Below the pieces are notes generated by a model, which searched no databases, had not been told where the DNA came from, and saw only the letters and a program-made list of their open reading frames with translations. Below are positions 1 through 11,375 of a stretch of 64,000 nucleotides of DNA, in pieces. The stretch is from the NCBI GenBank assembly GCA_034359265.1, contig CP136896.1, positions 4,433,501 to 4,497,500 of the forward strand, in the 5' to 3' direction. This DNA comes from Canna indica (lineage: Eukaryota; Streptophyta; Magnoliopsida; Zingiberales; Cannaceae). The translations under genes were made by a program, and so were the position numbers. Position 1 is the first letter of the stretch, and each line of letters starts with the position of its first letter.

Positions 1-850
1 GATAAGTTGCTTTCCCTTGACCTATAATCAAAAAATCTCAACTCAATATTATATTAATTCATAGAATGCATTAATTAATCAGTAAAATGCTTCTTCTACA
101 TGAAGTACTTCACCTTGTCACAGCCAGGAACAAGGCCTTGCAGAATCTTCATCCTTTCACTTATCCTCTCCCTTCTAACCTAAAAGTATCAATATTTAAC
201 CAAACATCATTAATTATATGTTTATGAACTGTAAAAAATATGCTAATTAATTAGGGTTTGGTTGATGAGTAGTACTCTTTCTGCAAGGCTATGGCTATCA
301 GTTGCTTCCCCTCTCCTTGCTCTCACATGAATAAACCCGGCCTGCAGATCTTCAACTTTAGCTTTACTTTTACTCTCTCCTGCTTCCTTCAACCCTCCAT
401 TAATGGATCTCTTCTGCAACACAACAAAGTTAAGTTACAATTAATTACAGTAGGATCAAGAACATGAATTTATTCACATGCGCGCATGCATAAAATTGAG
501 TAAATTAATACCTTGAGGTTGGAGCTGGTTAATTGCTCATCATCATTATTGCAATTCTTTCTTTTCTTCCCAAGGGAAGCTGCAGATCTCGGACTGCTGC
601 CATTGTTGGGTTCTAGTTGAGCAGGTGATGAACCGGCTGTGGCATTGGGGATGCTGCTGAAGCCAGTACTGCTTGCAGCTGAAACATGATAAGGCTTGTT
701 GCTGTCTTGGGAAGAGAGGTAGAAATTGTAACTGTTGCTAATGGTAGCTTCTTCAAAGGGCATCATCATCAGCTCACCAATAATGGCGGAGTGGGAAAGG
801 AAGGAGGAGGAGTCGAGAAGATGGAAGTCTTCATAAGATGAAGTCATCAT
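1..850 (-). CDS. bHLH transcription factor (bHLH137-like), 5' part, gene runs off the window
   Basis: Nuclear bHLH regulator expected to bind E-box DNA as a dimer. Exon 1 is 850-512 (113 codons, starts with two adjacent ATGs; the first is used here). Exon 2 is 413-276 (46 codons), exon 3 is 179-114 (22 codons), and exon 4 probably starts at 21. All joins are GT-AG and phase 0. Exons 2 and 3 together encode a basic region with HVRARRGEATDSHSLAER followed by VRRERISERMKILQGLVPG, which includes the H-E-R residues that contact E-boxes. The N-terminus is low-complexity and Ser/Asn rich with a basic GKKRKN stretch. The expected continuation after CDK is V-x-G-K-A-L; the window edge reads VKGKQLI, so helix 2 is either diverged or the exon 4 acceptor is misplaced. 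Subfamily naming is from memory of plant bHLHs; the bHLH call itself is firm. Confidence 0.85.
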
Positions 851-925
851 GATTCAACTAATTGAAGAAGATGGAAGTGAGAAGTGTAGGTTTGATGGGT
901 AAAGCAAGAAGAGGGTTCATGGTGA

Positions 926-933
926 TATTTATA
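926..933 (-). promoter_or_regulatory. TATA box of the bHLH gene
   Basis: On the minus strand this reads TATAAATA, about 75 bases upstream of the ATG at 850. The spacing suits a plant core promoter with a short 5' leader. Inferred from sequence only. Confidence 0.5.
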
Positions 934-1264
934 GGACCTTTTCCTGCGGGGGGTTTGTCGATCATCACTTCATCAGTTCGACTTGTCTTTTCAATCTGAT
1001 ATCTGAATTCTGAATAATAAAAATAAAATTGAATACGTACATGAATAGCTGGCCACAATTAAATAGTGAAAGTGATTGGTATGGTATTAGTAAATAGTTT
1101 TTTGAGTTTTTTTTCTCGGAAAAAGGAGCTTATTAATTATTTTTGGGTTAAAATATTAGCTTTTCTACAGATTGACGGTTTAGTTCTATTAGATATTTAA
1201 TTATTCGTTTTAAACGTGCAGAAATAAAAAATTGAGCTTTTTATACATTTTAATTTGTTCATAT
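934..1264. other. Upstream region of the bHLH gene
   Basis: A+T-rich sequence upstream of the bHLH gene, ending at the target duplication of the hAT MITE. No coding region or repeat is recognised. Confidence 0.4.
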
Positions 1265-1863
1265 TAGGGCTGTATCTTCACGGAACTGGGTAGACTCGGA
1301 ACCGTTTGAAACCTATCCAATCGGGTAAATTTTGGATACATTCAAATTAAATTTGGATAAGATCCGAGTAAAAAATTATGAAACTGGTTAAAATTAGTTT
1401 CGATTTCAGTTCCAATATATCCGATACTTGTAATCGGAACCGGTATCCGAAGTCGATTAAACTGTTATATAGTTTACCCTATTCTAAATTATCCACTGGG
1501 ATCACTATTCAAAACTTGTTAACTTGGCATTTTATATTACGTATTTGTCAGCTTCAATTTTATATTTTTAGTCTTATTTATTTGTTTATTGAATTTTTGA
1601 TATATGAGTAAATGAGAAAAAATAAATAGGTTCCAACAGGATATCCGAAACTTATAGTGTAGTACATGTTCTGGGAGAAGAAATAAATAAAATTCAATAG
1701 GGTACTTGAAACCTGTACTACACCATAACTTCAGGATAAAATTCGATTTCAAGTCTTAATAAGGTAGGGTCGGGATCTAACTAATCCTATATATATATAA
1801 AGGGTAGGATCGATCCGTATATCATGAAAGATACAAAATATATATTCGACCTGTTCATCCCTA
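1265..1863. mobile_element. hAT-type MITE, 599 bp, with perfect 8-bp target duplication
   Basis: The element starts TAGGGCTG and ends CATCCCTA, short inverted ends typical of hAT MITEs. It is flanked by the identical 8-mer GTTCATAT at 1257-1264 and 1864-1871, the duplication length of hAT transposition. The interior is rich in GGAACCGG/TATCCGA-type motifs and has no coding capacity. The same end motif recurs in other elements of this window. Confidence 0.8.
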
Positions 1864-2914
1864 GTTCATATATTGAATAATATAATTTAATTAATTGAAA
1901 ATAAGATGAAAACAATGTAATAATAAAATATTAATTAATATTATCGTGTGTATATATATATATATATGCAAAACAAAATACCTAAAATTTGGAACATATG
2001 AGACATTATCCTCAAAGATATATAGCTGAAAAAAGAAAAACTTGTACGAATTAAAATGAATATTTTATTATAATAATATATAAATATTGTCTAGTATGCA
2101 TTATATGATGAAATGAAAAAGAAATATATAATACAAAGGGCATTTTCGTCAAATTATTTTAATTATCATGTGTTGTGATAATACGAAGCGAACACAAGAT
2201 AATACTAAATTTGATGTTCAGTACTTTGCGAAATGAATATGAGACTATTTGTTATATTGTCCTCTATAATTTTATACAGTACTGACTAATCTGTTTTGTA
2301 CTAAACTGTTTGCGAAACGAACGACCCTTAAGATTGATTAATTGTTAAAAATAATTTATACCATTTACAAATTTTCAAAATTTACTCTAAACTAAAAAAA
2401 GGTTTAACATGTGATAATTACTAATTTATAGTACTGTTATAATTTTTTTCATTAACTTTTGATTAGATGTATTGACATGAAAAATGTTTCTTAAAGAAAA
2501 TCAAATCAAATTAATTGTTAATGTGTCAAGTTTGATTTGACAAATATTGTTTTCATTAATATTCATGTCGGCACGATATGAATGACTAGCTATCTGATAT
2601 ATTCCATTGATTATATAACAGGTTTAATTTATCACGTTTTATAATATATAGACTAAATTTCATAAACAGAACGTACTAATTATTATTTTCAAAATTAATC
2701 ATTACAAGATAGACTTTTGTTTTTTTTATTTGAGCAAAATATATATCAAGATATATATTATTATAATGCTATATATCGAATGCCAGGTAGGGATTACATC
2801 AAATAGGATACAATGTAGCAGTGAATAAAATTTATAGATTAACAAAAAAAAACTGATTAATCGAAAAATTGAATTAACAGAATTTATCCTCCTTACAGCA
2901 AATAGGATATGGTG
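1864..2914. other. A+T-rich intergenic DNA
   Basis: No coding region, RNA gene or clear repeat boundary is seen here; several short TA-rich microsatellite runs occur (for example near 1951-1966). Confidence 0.4.
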
Positions 2915-3055
2915 TAGGGATGACAACTTGAATTGAATTCATAAAAATTTTGTCGATTCTGTAGACAATTAATAGAAATAAAATTCTTATTTTGGTTCAG
3001 TTAATCTAAAGTTCGGTTCGATTAATTAAACAAAACCGACCGATCCTCACCCCTA
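2915..3055. mobile_element. Small hAT-like MITE, 141 bp
   Basis: Starts TAGGGATGA and ends CTCACCCCTA, the same end motif as the 1265-1863 element. Flanking 8-mers are ATATGGTG (2907-2914) and ATACAGTG (3056-3063), matching at 6 of 8 positions, which suits an old hAT duplication. The interior contains GGTTCGGTT-type motifs and no coding region. Confidence 0.5.
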
Positions 3056-3239
3056 ATACAGTGTGAATATTACATCATTCGCATTTGCATCGCGCTTCGT
3101 ATTCACGCATCTGCACCTCATTTGCATTCGCATCCGCATTGCATTTAATAAAAGTTAATAAATTAATATTTTTTTTATAAAAAATAATAAATTATATTAT
3201 TAAAATTCATAAAAATTATAATAAGTCATTATGCTAAAT

Positions 3240-3780
3240 CCAAAACAACAATTCGACCAACATTACCACATGTTCTTGCCTGAGGATCGAAGTACTCTGG
3301 TCTGGTTCGATGTCTCTCATTGTCTATCTATAGTTCAACGTCGGCGAGGAGGGGGGACCTACAAAGACACTCCGGCGCCCAAGTTAAGAGAACTCCAATG
3401 TGGAGGTAATGAAATTGAAATTTAGGATTACCTGAGGCGTTCATGTCTGTATTTATTTGCAAGGGGAGGTGATGGCGCCGCCCGATAATCTCGAGGGGAT
3501 ATTGCTTAAAATGGATCGAAGCTGATCCCTGAGATGACAGATTTGTAATAGTATATCCCTCGTGATAAGGAAGGATGTAGATATCTTTATTTGGCCGGGT
3601 GGAGCCCCCAGGCAGAGCCGTTTGATCTAGCTCGAGATTCGATTCAACGACATAGCTAGGTGAAGCCCCCTGGGTGGAGCCGCTTGGTTCGACTTGAGGC
3701 GAGTGGTGGGACGCCGTTGGGTCTAATCCAATCAGGCCCAATAATCCTAGTCCAGTCCACCACCAATACACAAGAAAAAG
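3240..3780 (-). repeat. Diverged LTR-like remnant, minus orientation
   Basis: Read on the minus strand, this segment is similar to 6020-6340 read on the plus strand. Both share a core beginning ATTACCTYCACATTGGAGT, then a TTGRGCRYCGGAGT motif, preceded by an AGCGGCG-like/CGGCGCCATCACC stretch. A 147-codon open frame across it (3771-3331) has no recognisable domain and is probably fortuitous. The motif order resembles the R/U5 part of plant LTR retrotransposons; that assignment is from memory. The segment lies inside a larger repeat that ends near 4027 with ATCCCTA. Confidence 0.4.
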
Positions 3781-4138
3781 TAAAAAATACTATTGAAGGA
3801 AGACCCACTAAATAATATATATAAGATAATTTATCTATGGATAAAATGGTAATTATCTATACGCGAATAATGTGGTGCGAGTACGATACGCGTGGATTCA
3901 CATCTATATTTGTATCCATGTGGATAATTTTTTTAATATTCGTATTTATTTTTATTTGCGGATATGAGTAAGATACAGTGCAAATATAATTTTTGTTCGA
4001 CGAATACTGATAAAATTTTCATCCCTAATGCCATGGAGTAAAAGTAGTAGAAACAGTGTCAGTATTAACTTCAGTTAATAATCTATATTGAAGCAATAGT
4101 GGATTAGTTGTTTTCTTGTGCAGGAAAAGGCCAAATTA

Positions 4139-4199
<61 letters not shown>

Positions 4200-4220
4200 T
4201 AGATAGATATAGAGAGAGGG
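4139..4220. repeat. (AT)n microsatellite passing into (GATA)n/(GA)n
   Basis: A long uninterrupted AT dinucleotide run of about 58 bases is followed by GATA units and a GA/G-rich tract. Simple-sequence repeat, likely polymorphic. Confidence 0.9.
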
Positions 4221-4531
4221 GGAGGGGGGAAGATGTGATTTCAACATCAAACTATTTAAGTTTAATATATCTTGATGCAATTGGTTGTCATTATCTGGAA
4301 GTCAGTCGTTTTCCACGTGCTATATTTCCATTAACATATATCCTCTACTTCATTAATTAGACTAGTTTCGATATAATTTATCTTTCTAATAATTTGATTT
4401 TGGATAATATTTTGGAGAAATGTATATGAGATTTAATAGTTTATTTTTATATTAGGCACCAGACTAAACTAAAATTATTAGATTCGATCGGATTAGATTC
4501 AGTAGTGCATCACCACTTATTTCGAGACAGA

Positions 4532-4735
4532 TCAAACGGCTCCACTCGGATGTACAAGAATACCCACATTGTTGGATATTGGATGTGGAATCGGAGAAGA
4601 TGAAGAGATTGACGGGTGATCCCTGTCCTTAAGGTCTCTATTGCCCCGTAGCAATACACCTCCAGGATTGATCAAGCACTCTTGAAAGGTTGCAGCAAAA
4701 TAGAGAAGAAGGATGAGAATGAGAGAAATTTTCAA
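4532..4735 (-). other. Open frame with a signal-peptide-like start (no in-frame ATG)
   Basis: The frame encodes a hydrophobic N-terminus (KISLILILLLYFAATFQE) followed by a polar, Ser/Pro-rich tail of about 45 residues ending VHPSGAV. That layout resembles a small secreted peptide precursor. Against it, the first codon is TTG and the nearby ATG (4744-4742) is one base out of frame. A TATA-like TATAAAT lies about 35 bases upstream. No family is recognised. It could be a pseudogene with a one-base lesion or a chance frame. Confidence 0.2.
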
Positions 4736-4770
4736 ATAGCATTATGTAAATTTCGAGATTGATTTATATA

Positions 4771-5665
4771 GATTAATTCATAGTTAATTTTGAAATTGAT
4801 GCTCATTATTAAGAATTAGTAACTGTCAATTTATTTAATGAGCAAAATATCTCGAAATTAACTCACCAATTAATCAAATATTGAGTGCTCTAATTCATGT
4901 AAGTGTTGAATTCCAACTGTCACTAGGTTCGAATCGAATTCGAATCAAGTTTGGACCCTACAAAAAGGTTGGCTCGCGGCGAGGCTCCTAGCGACGATGC
5001 GCACGTGCGAAGTGCAAAGTGCGCCTAAAAGCGCTAATGTGACTTTGCGACGCGACCGCGACCGCGCTCGTGATTAATCCATAGTTAATTTCGAAATTGA
5101 TGCTCATTATTACGAATTAGCAATTGTCAATTTATTTAATGAGCAAAATATTTCGAAATTAACTCACCAATTAATCAAATATTGAGTGCTCTAATTCATG
5201 TAACTGTTGAATTCCAATAGTCACTAGGTTCGAATCGAATTCGAATCAAGGTCGGACCCTACAAAAAGGTTGGCTCGCGGCGAGGCTCCTAGCGACGATG
5301 TGCACGTGCGAAGTGCAAAGTGCGCCTAAAAGCGCTAATGTGACTTTGCGACGCGATCGCGCTCGTGATTAATCCATAGTTAATTCTGAAATTGATGCTC
5401 ATTATTAAGAATTAGCAACTGTCAATTTATTTAATGAGCAAAATATCTCAAAATTAACTCACCAATTAATCAAATATTGAGTGCTCTAATTCATGTAATT
5501 GTTGAATTCCAATAGTCACTAGGTTCGAATCAAATTTGAATCAAGGTCAGACCCTACAAAAAGGTTGGCTCGCGACGAGGCTCCTAGCGACGATGCGCAC
5601 GTGCAAAGTGCAAAGTGCACCTAAAAATGCTAATGTGACTTTGCGACGCAACCGTGCTCGTGCTC
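4771..5665 (+). repeat. Three-copy tandem repeat, unit about 295-301 bp
   Basis: Units begin with GATTAATYCATAGTTAATT at 4771, 5072 and 5367. Each passes through CTAGGTTCGAATC, then CAAAAAGGTTGGCTCGCG, then a G+C-rich tail with CGACGATGYGCACGTGC. Units 1 and 2 are nearly identical; unit 3 has more substitutions. The sharp change from an A+T-rich first half to a G+C-rich second half recurs in each unit. No coding region. Confidence 0.9.
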
Positions 5666-7038
5666 ACGCCCACGCACTGTGCGGTGCATTCACTAATGTC
5701 GTCTCTTGACCTTTCACTTTATCCACACAAGTAATTAAGCATACACGCTAATGCTTATAGACTAATATAAAATTAGCATATTTTTCCGTGTGGGACTAAA
5801 ACCTAGTTTTCGTAAACAACATGAATGCACCTCTTCATATATCCCTTCTCGGGCATATAAAACTTGATTATATAATTCCTACTTGAACTATATAATTTTT
5901 TCACTAAACATCTCATATTAGACTATCTATTGCACCTTTTAATTCTATTAAATTACATCAATAATTGAATAAATAAATTACTCAAAATTGAATAAAAATA
6001 AGCTTCAAATAGGTGCATTTCAACACACATCCTATCATATCAGGAGAGATACGTCATTACGTACGAGCCTACCATCTTCGGAATCAACTTCTACCCATTC
6101 TGGGCAATATCACTACGAGATTTTCAAGCGGCGTCACCACCTCCACATGTAATAAATATAGATAGGGCACACCTCAAGTAATCCTAATTTTCAATTTTTA
6201 TTACCTTCACATTGGAGTCTCACTGATTTGAGCATCGGAGTATTTTTTGCATATATATTCTCTCGCCAGAGTCAAACCAAATAAAGAGAGACATCGAATT
6301 GAACCTGAAGGCCCACCCATCGAGCATGAACATGCACATATATATAATTAGCCAAATCATAGAGTTAATTATATGGTATATATAAGCACTAGAAGAAATG
6401 ATTTATGAACAAAAAAAATTATGTCATTGATTGAGATGAATTTATGATAAATTTGTGACACAATAATTTTATTTTTGCTAATAAATTATTTTGTGGCAAT
6501 TAGACTTTTAGCAACAAAGAAAAATTATGGACAAACTTGTTACTAATTATGCTCCATGATTTTATACATTTATTAAGGATATTAATTAATTATGCTATAA
6601 TAGACCTGATGGGAAAGTAGCACAATTTGTTAAGACTAATTGAGTAAAAGAAGGGTATACTACATGTGTTGCTGTTGAAGTACTTTCTCTGATTAATGTT
6701 GAGTTAGATATAGATGCTAATAATATAGTTACTCTATCTCATGTAAACGATGTGAGTTATTTGTTATTGAATCATGTAAAGATTTACATTTGGAGATGAA
6801 TAAAAATACTGGACATGATAAATATAATGCTCGATATGAGAAGTGGCGGAGAGTGCACGTCCAGAGGCCAATGCCCCTCTTATCCACGAAGATTTAGCCG
6901 AATTTTATCCTACTCTAGTTTAATTTTTTTTGTTTAAAAAATAATAATAATTGTGCTATAAGTATAGTGAGTCCCATGCACTTTGTCACATGTCTATTTG
7001 TTATTCAAATAAAATCTCACCAACAAATATGAGAATCA
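5666..7038. other. Intergenic region with LTR-like and CACTA-end-like remnants
   Basis: From 6020 to 6340 lies a plus-strand relative of the LTR-like remnant at 3240-3780. At 6387 the sequence CACTAGAAGAAATGA resembles the left end of a CACTA element, followed by short ACAAATTTGT-like subterminal motifs to about 6550. No matching right end was found. The segment 6590-6900 looks like degenerate coding DNA with frequent stops and was not identified. Confidence 0.35.
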
Positions 7039-7517
7039 TGTTAGAATATTTTTTAAATATTCTATATTTTCATTTTTCATATGTGGGCTAAAATCAATTG
7101 TAATGTTTTGATTTGATAAAAGAGGGTTTGATCTTATGATCCATTATTGAGATGCCTGTTAGCTCATGTGATCTTGATCCATGTGATTTGAGCTTGAAAC
7201 ACTTAACCATGATTGGTGTGTTTAATCAAGTGTAGGCCCGATTAATGAAGCCCGTGATGGACGGACCCATATAATCAATTATAAATAGAGGCTAAGTCCC
7301 CTCTATACACCGTATGGAAAAACCCTAGCTGATAGTTGCTTTCCCCATCGAAAGCAGAGCATTTGAGGCGGTGTTATGGAGGAAGACCCGGCTTTCCTTG
7401 GAGATCCAGAAGTTTATTCCGCTGCAAATATGTCGTCATCAAGTAAGATCCTATCTTACTAATTTATTTTTGATATTCTTAAATTCATGAAATTCTTGAT
7501 GTAAGATTTGTCTTACA
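7039..7517 (+). repeat. 5' LTR of the Copia-type element
   Basis: Begins TG and ends CA, with a TATA box (TATAAATA at 7280-7287) about 240 bases in, so transcription should start near 7310. The downstream part contains ATGTCGTCATCAAGTAAG, shared with the 3' LTR. Confidence 0.92.
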
Positions 7518-7519
7518 AT

Positions 7520-7531
7520 TGGTATCAGAGC
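7520..7531 (+). promoter_or_regulatory. Primer binding site, initiator tRNA-Met type
   Basis: TGGTATCAGAGC lies two bases after the 5' LTR. This is the complement of the 3' end of plant initiator methionine tRNA and is the usual primer site of Copia elements. Confidence 0.92.
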
Positions 7532-7959
7532 TTGTTTCATGAATTTAAGAATTCGTTTATGATGATTATGAGATGATTTTAATATGATGAATAATCTGTT
7601 TAAATCTTAATTCATCATGTTTGAATATTAAAATCAATTTTTCTGTTTGAATTAATTTATTATCCTGGATATTATATATTTTTTGATGTTCATGTTTATT
7701 TCGATTGAAATATGAATTTTTTGATCTTGGGTTATATATGTTTCTTTTGAATCATTACGTCAGTTTGGTTTTTTGTATCGCCGCTTATTTTCTTCGAATT
7801 TGTACGATATTATTATTCTTCGAAATTGTTACTGTGCTTCGAAGGATAAGCGAAAGAAAATAGAATTTTCAGTATATGATTGTGGATTACTTGTTATTTT
7901 AAGAAATATACCCGCTGTTTGAGTTTTATCTCGGTTTTCTCGGGTGCTCTCTGCTTTTT

Positions 7960-8400
7960 TGCCTCTACATCAGCGCCGCCGCAGGCTTTTTCTGCCTCGG
8001 CGACCGCGCCGCGCAAGGCGTGCGAGCGCGTCGCCAGCGGTCCGCTGCGTGCTGGCGTCACCGCGTTAGGCACGCGCTCGACGAGGCGAGCGAGCGAGCA
8101 CGTCGCTCGCGTCCCGGGCACGTCGCTCGCGTCCCGGGCACGCTCGCCGTCTCGTCAGAGGCACGCTCGACGAGGCAGGCAGCGGCGCCCGCATCTGTCG
8201 TGCCCTATCGGGCACGTGGGTGACGCCCGCCTGACCGAAGGCGGCGCCCGCATCTGTTGTGCCCTAACGGGCACGCGGGCGTCGGCCGTCTGTTTGCTGG
8301 TGGCGCCCGCTTCTCTGCACCCGATCCGCAGCGTTCGCTGGGCTGGGCCGGCTGGGTCGCTGGGCTGGGCTGCTGAGCCCAGCACTACAGACCCAATTCA
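7960..8400. repeat. G+C-rich island with short repeats inside the Copia-type element
   Basis: A sharply G+C-rich segment within an A+T-rich element. It contains a direct repeat GTCGCTCGCGTCCCGGGCAC (twice near 8101-8140) and repeats of GGCGCCCGCATCTGT (near 8185 and 8245). Open frames exist on both strands because of composition; none shows a domain. Confidence 0.6.
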
Positions 8401-8514
8401 CAGTATATATATATATTATTTTTGAAAAATCTGCCCAATAAAATTTTAGACCAGAATTTTTGTTCTGCATGTATTAGGATTTTTCATGTTATAATGATTC
8501 AAAATTTGAACATT

Positions 8515-8965
8515 ATAAATGTCAATATATAGATTTATTCATGCTTCAATTGGCTTAATTTATGAATTATTGTTGCAATTAAATTATCATGATTGGACTA
8601 TAATTCATATTATATTTTTGCATAATTATTTATTTTTATTTATGCAAATTTTATACATGTCAATTTATTACAGTAATAGATTTAATAATACTTCAATTGA
8701 CTTGATTCATGAATTATTGTTGCAATTAAATTGCTATGATTTGACTATAATTCATGTTATATTTTTGCATAATTACTTATTTTGTTTATGCAAATTTTAT
8801 ACATGTCAATTTATTATTGTAATAGATTTAATCATACTTCAATTGACTTGATTTATGAATTATTGTTGCAATTAAATTGCTATGATTTGACTATAATTCA
8901 TGTTATATTTTTGCATAATTACTTATTTTGTTTATGCAAATTTCATACATGATAATTTATTATTG
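8515..8965 (+). repeat. Tandem repeat, about 3 copies of a 145-150 bp unit
   Basis: Units start with ATGTCAATWTATWR near 8519, 8658 and 8807, with a fourth partial start near 8950. Each contains CTTCAATTGRCTTRATT and ATGAATTATTGTTGCAATT. It lies in the non-coding interior of the Copia-type element. Confidence 0.85.
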
Positions 8966-9065
8966 TAAATTATGTTATCTTTTATAAAACCTCAAACCTA
9001 ATATTGTGACAATTAGGTGTAGAGATTGACATAATTTATAAATAAATATAAATAATTTAAAGGAC

Positions 9066-9245
9066 ATAAAATTGATTTCTGATGAGTTCTTTCACTAGTT
9101 ATTATTTGTAATTACCACCAAAGTGGGATTACTTATAATGAGTGGTGTATTTTCTCATCATATGAGGAATACTGAAGATTAATTCATTCAATAGTTTTTC
9201 CCAAAGGATGATTATTGAGTGTTTTAATTGAAGGTCTTATTAAAT
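9066..9245 (+). repeat. Dispersed direct repeat, copy 1
   Basis: About 180 bases from GATTTCTGATGAGTTC to a TTATTAAATGGAGTTA end are repeated almost exactly at 10258-10440. Both copies lie inside the Copia-type element and about 1.2 kb apart, so an internal duplication is likely. Confidence 0.85.
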
Positions 9246-10257
9246 GGAGTTATTAGGATGTGCCGATTAATCATATTTTGACTGGTTCAGCTTAATTTTT
9301 ATCGGTTCGCCGGTATTATGTTTAGTTCATCTTAATTACATTTGATTCATGCTTAATTGATCCTTTTATGATTGGTTCAACTTGATTTAGTGAAATTTTC
9401 AGTCGTTCACTATATTTTTAACCAATTTACTTTAGAATTAGATCATGACATGAAATTTTGAATACAATATTTAAATTGTGTTGGAACCCTTTCTTATTGT
9501 ATTTAATTTTTGGGAGTCTTGTGTATTTATGGATTAGACTTTTGATCCCAATATGTGTCATGTGATTTATCATATTAAATATCATGCTACAATTGATCAT
9601 GTGATTTATTGTCGTTGATATATAGCAGTATTTTAAATTTTAATGTGGCTGCAAAATTCTTCATATCTTGTGCTGGAACTGAACTGGGCTATTGGATCTT
9701 GAATATGGATCTAATGCTATTAATGATCCTTCTCCAATTTTTCAGCCTAATGCTTATAAAAGTTCTTCGCACTATAAATAGGATTATTTTTATGTTTTAT
9801 TTAAGGCCTAATGCAGCAATGACATCCTGATATTATAATAATACTGTAAAATTGACACAGTATAGCTGATTTATTATCATAATTTTATCAACATGATTCG
9901 TTTCATGATTTATTAATGTAAATTTTATTATCATGTTCAAATTTTGCTACATTTAGCATGATGTAGAATCCATGTGATTTATTACTTACATGATAATATT
10001 GTTGTACATTTTATGTTATGTGGATTACTTGGAATGGATATTAATTCATTATTGTAAATAATGCTGTCAATTTTTATATATATTTGAAACCTAATATAGC
10101 TACAATTAGGTGGGGATATTGGCATAATTTACAACCACATAAACATAAATAATAATTTGAAATGGTCATTGATTTAAATTCATTATTAATCATGGTACTT
10201 TATTCTTGTACCAATTTTGCAATATATATTGGATTTGAATATTTGACATGTGGGCAA

Positions 10258-10440
10258 TTGATTCCTGATGAGTTCTTTCACTAGTTATTATTTGTAATTA
10301 CCACCAAAGTGGATTACTTATAATGAGTGGTGTATTTTATCATCATATGAGGAATACTGAAGATTAATTCATTCAATAGTTTTTCCCAAAGGATGATTAT
10401 TGAGTGTTTTAATTGGAGGTCTTATTAAATGGAGTTAGAA
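10258..10440 (+). repeat. Dispersed direct repeat, copy 2
   Basis: Near-identical partner of 9066-9245, followed by CTGCCCAAAGGTGA motifs that also repeat (near 10470, 10545 and 10680). Confidence 0.85.
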
Positions 10441-10902
10441 GAGTGTGCATTGGTCTAGAAATCTGTCTGCCCAAAGGTGATAGGTTTTCGAAAATCAATG
10501 TCTCATTATTTAACTCATCGAGGCTTTATTTCGTGATTGCATGTTCTGCCCAAAGGTGAATATGTAATATTTGGTTAGCCTCAATTTCAATTTTATTATA
10601 TGTCCTATAATTTAATCTAACACATTCTAATTATATTGTGTTGAAGTTATTAGAGTGAGCGTTGGTCTAGAAATTTGTTCTGCCCAAAGGTGAATATGTA
10701 ATATTTGGTTAGCCTCAATGTAATAGGATGTGAAAAAAATAATTGATTAATATATAAATGTGAAGGTCAGTGGGAGGAAAATATTTTTTCTATTAGTAAC
10801 TAGCTGAATATCAAGCTACCTGACCTAAAAATATTAATATATGACTTCACATTGTAGATCTGATTACAAGACTCCAAACATTTAGAGTTGAACTATTTGA
10901 CT

Positions 10903-11058
10903 GTTAGAGATCTTGTAAAGAAATGAGATATTTTAGTTGAACACATAGAGACAGATCTGATGCTTGCTGATCCCTTAACCAAGGGACTCAGACCCATAGT
11001 CTTTAATAGACATGTTGAAAATATGGGCATTCTGAGTTCTTTTGATGTGCTTGGTTAG
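10903..11058 (+). pseudogene. Copia RNase H C-terminal remnant
   Basis: The frame reads VRDLVKK, then a TGA, then DILVEHIETDLMLADPLTKG and HVENMGILSSFDVLG before a stop. ADPLTKGL and the H-x3-MG motif are hallmarks of the end of Copia polyproteins. It is the only pol coding sequence left in this element, and its position before the polypurine tract fits the usual order. Confidence 0.75.
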
Positions 11059-11136
11059 TGGGAGTTATTTTTCCTTTTGTTTTGAGCACTTTGAGATCAT
11101 ATTGTCATATTTAATATATGTGTTCAATAATTATTT

Positions 11137-11375
11137 AAGACTCGGTATCATTTGAATCAGAATGTCTCTTGATTGATACTATATTTAAGTCTAGAGACAT
11201 CATATTTTTTGTTTAAGACTCGGTATCATTTGAATCAGAATGTCTCTTGATTGATACCATATTTAAGTCTAGAGACATCATATTTTTTGTTTAAAGGCTC
11301 GGTGTCATGTGAATCATGTTGCCCATTGATTGATGCCAATTTTGAGTCTAGGGACTTGATGGTTTTTTATTTTTA
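11137..11375 (+). repeat. Tandem repeat, 3 copies of a 78-79 bp unit
   Basis: CTCGGTRTCATKTGAATCA starts units at 11141, 11219 and 11298, each continuing to a GAGTCTAGRGAC-like motif. Copies 1 and 2 are nearly identical; copy 3 is diverged. Confidence 0.85.

Noticed and set aside
3328..3771. 147-codon minus-strand frame as a possible gene
   Set aside because: It falls in a repeat that also occurs at 6020-6340, has no domain, and no conserved frame is kept in the second copy.
7520..7531. Possible tRNA gene
   Set aside because: Only the 12-base primer binding site is present; there is no cloverleaf-length sequence.
7880..8425. 181-codon open frame and overlapping frames on both strands
   Set aside because: It lies in the G+C-rich repeat island of a Copia-type element; frames are open on both strands because of composition, and no domain is seen.
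8515..8965. Regularly spaced repeats as a CRISPR-like array
   Set aside because: Units are 145-150 bp tandem copies without unique spacers, in a plant retroelement.
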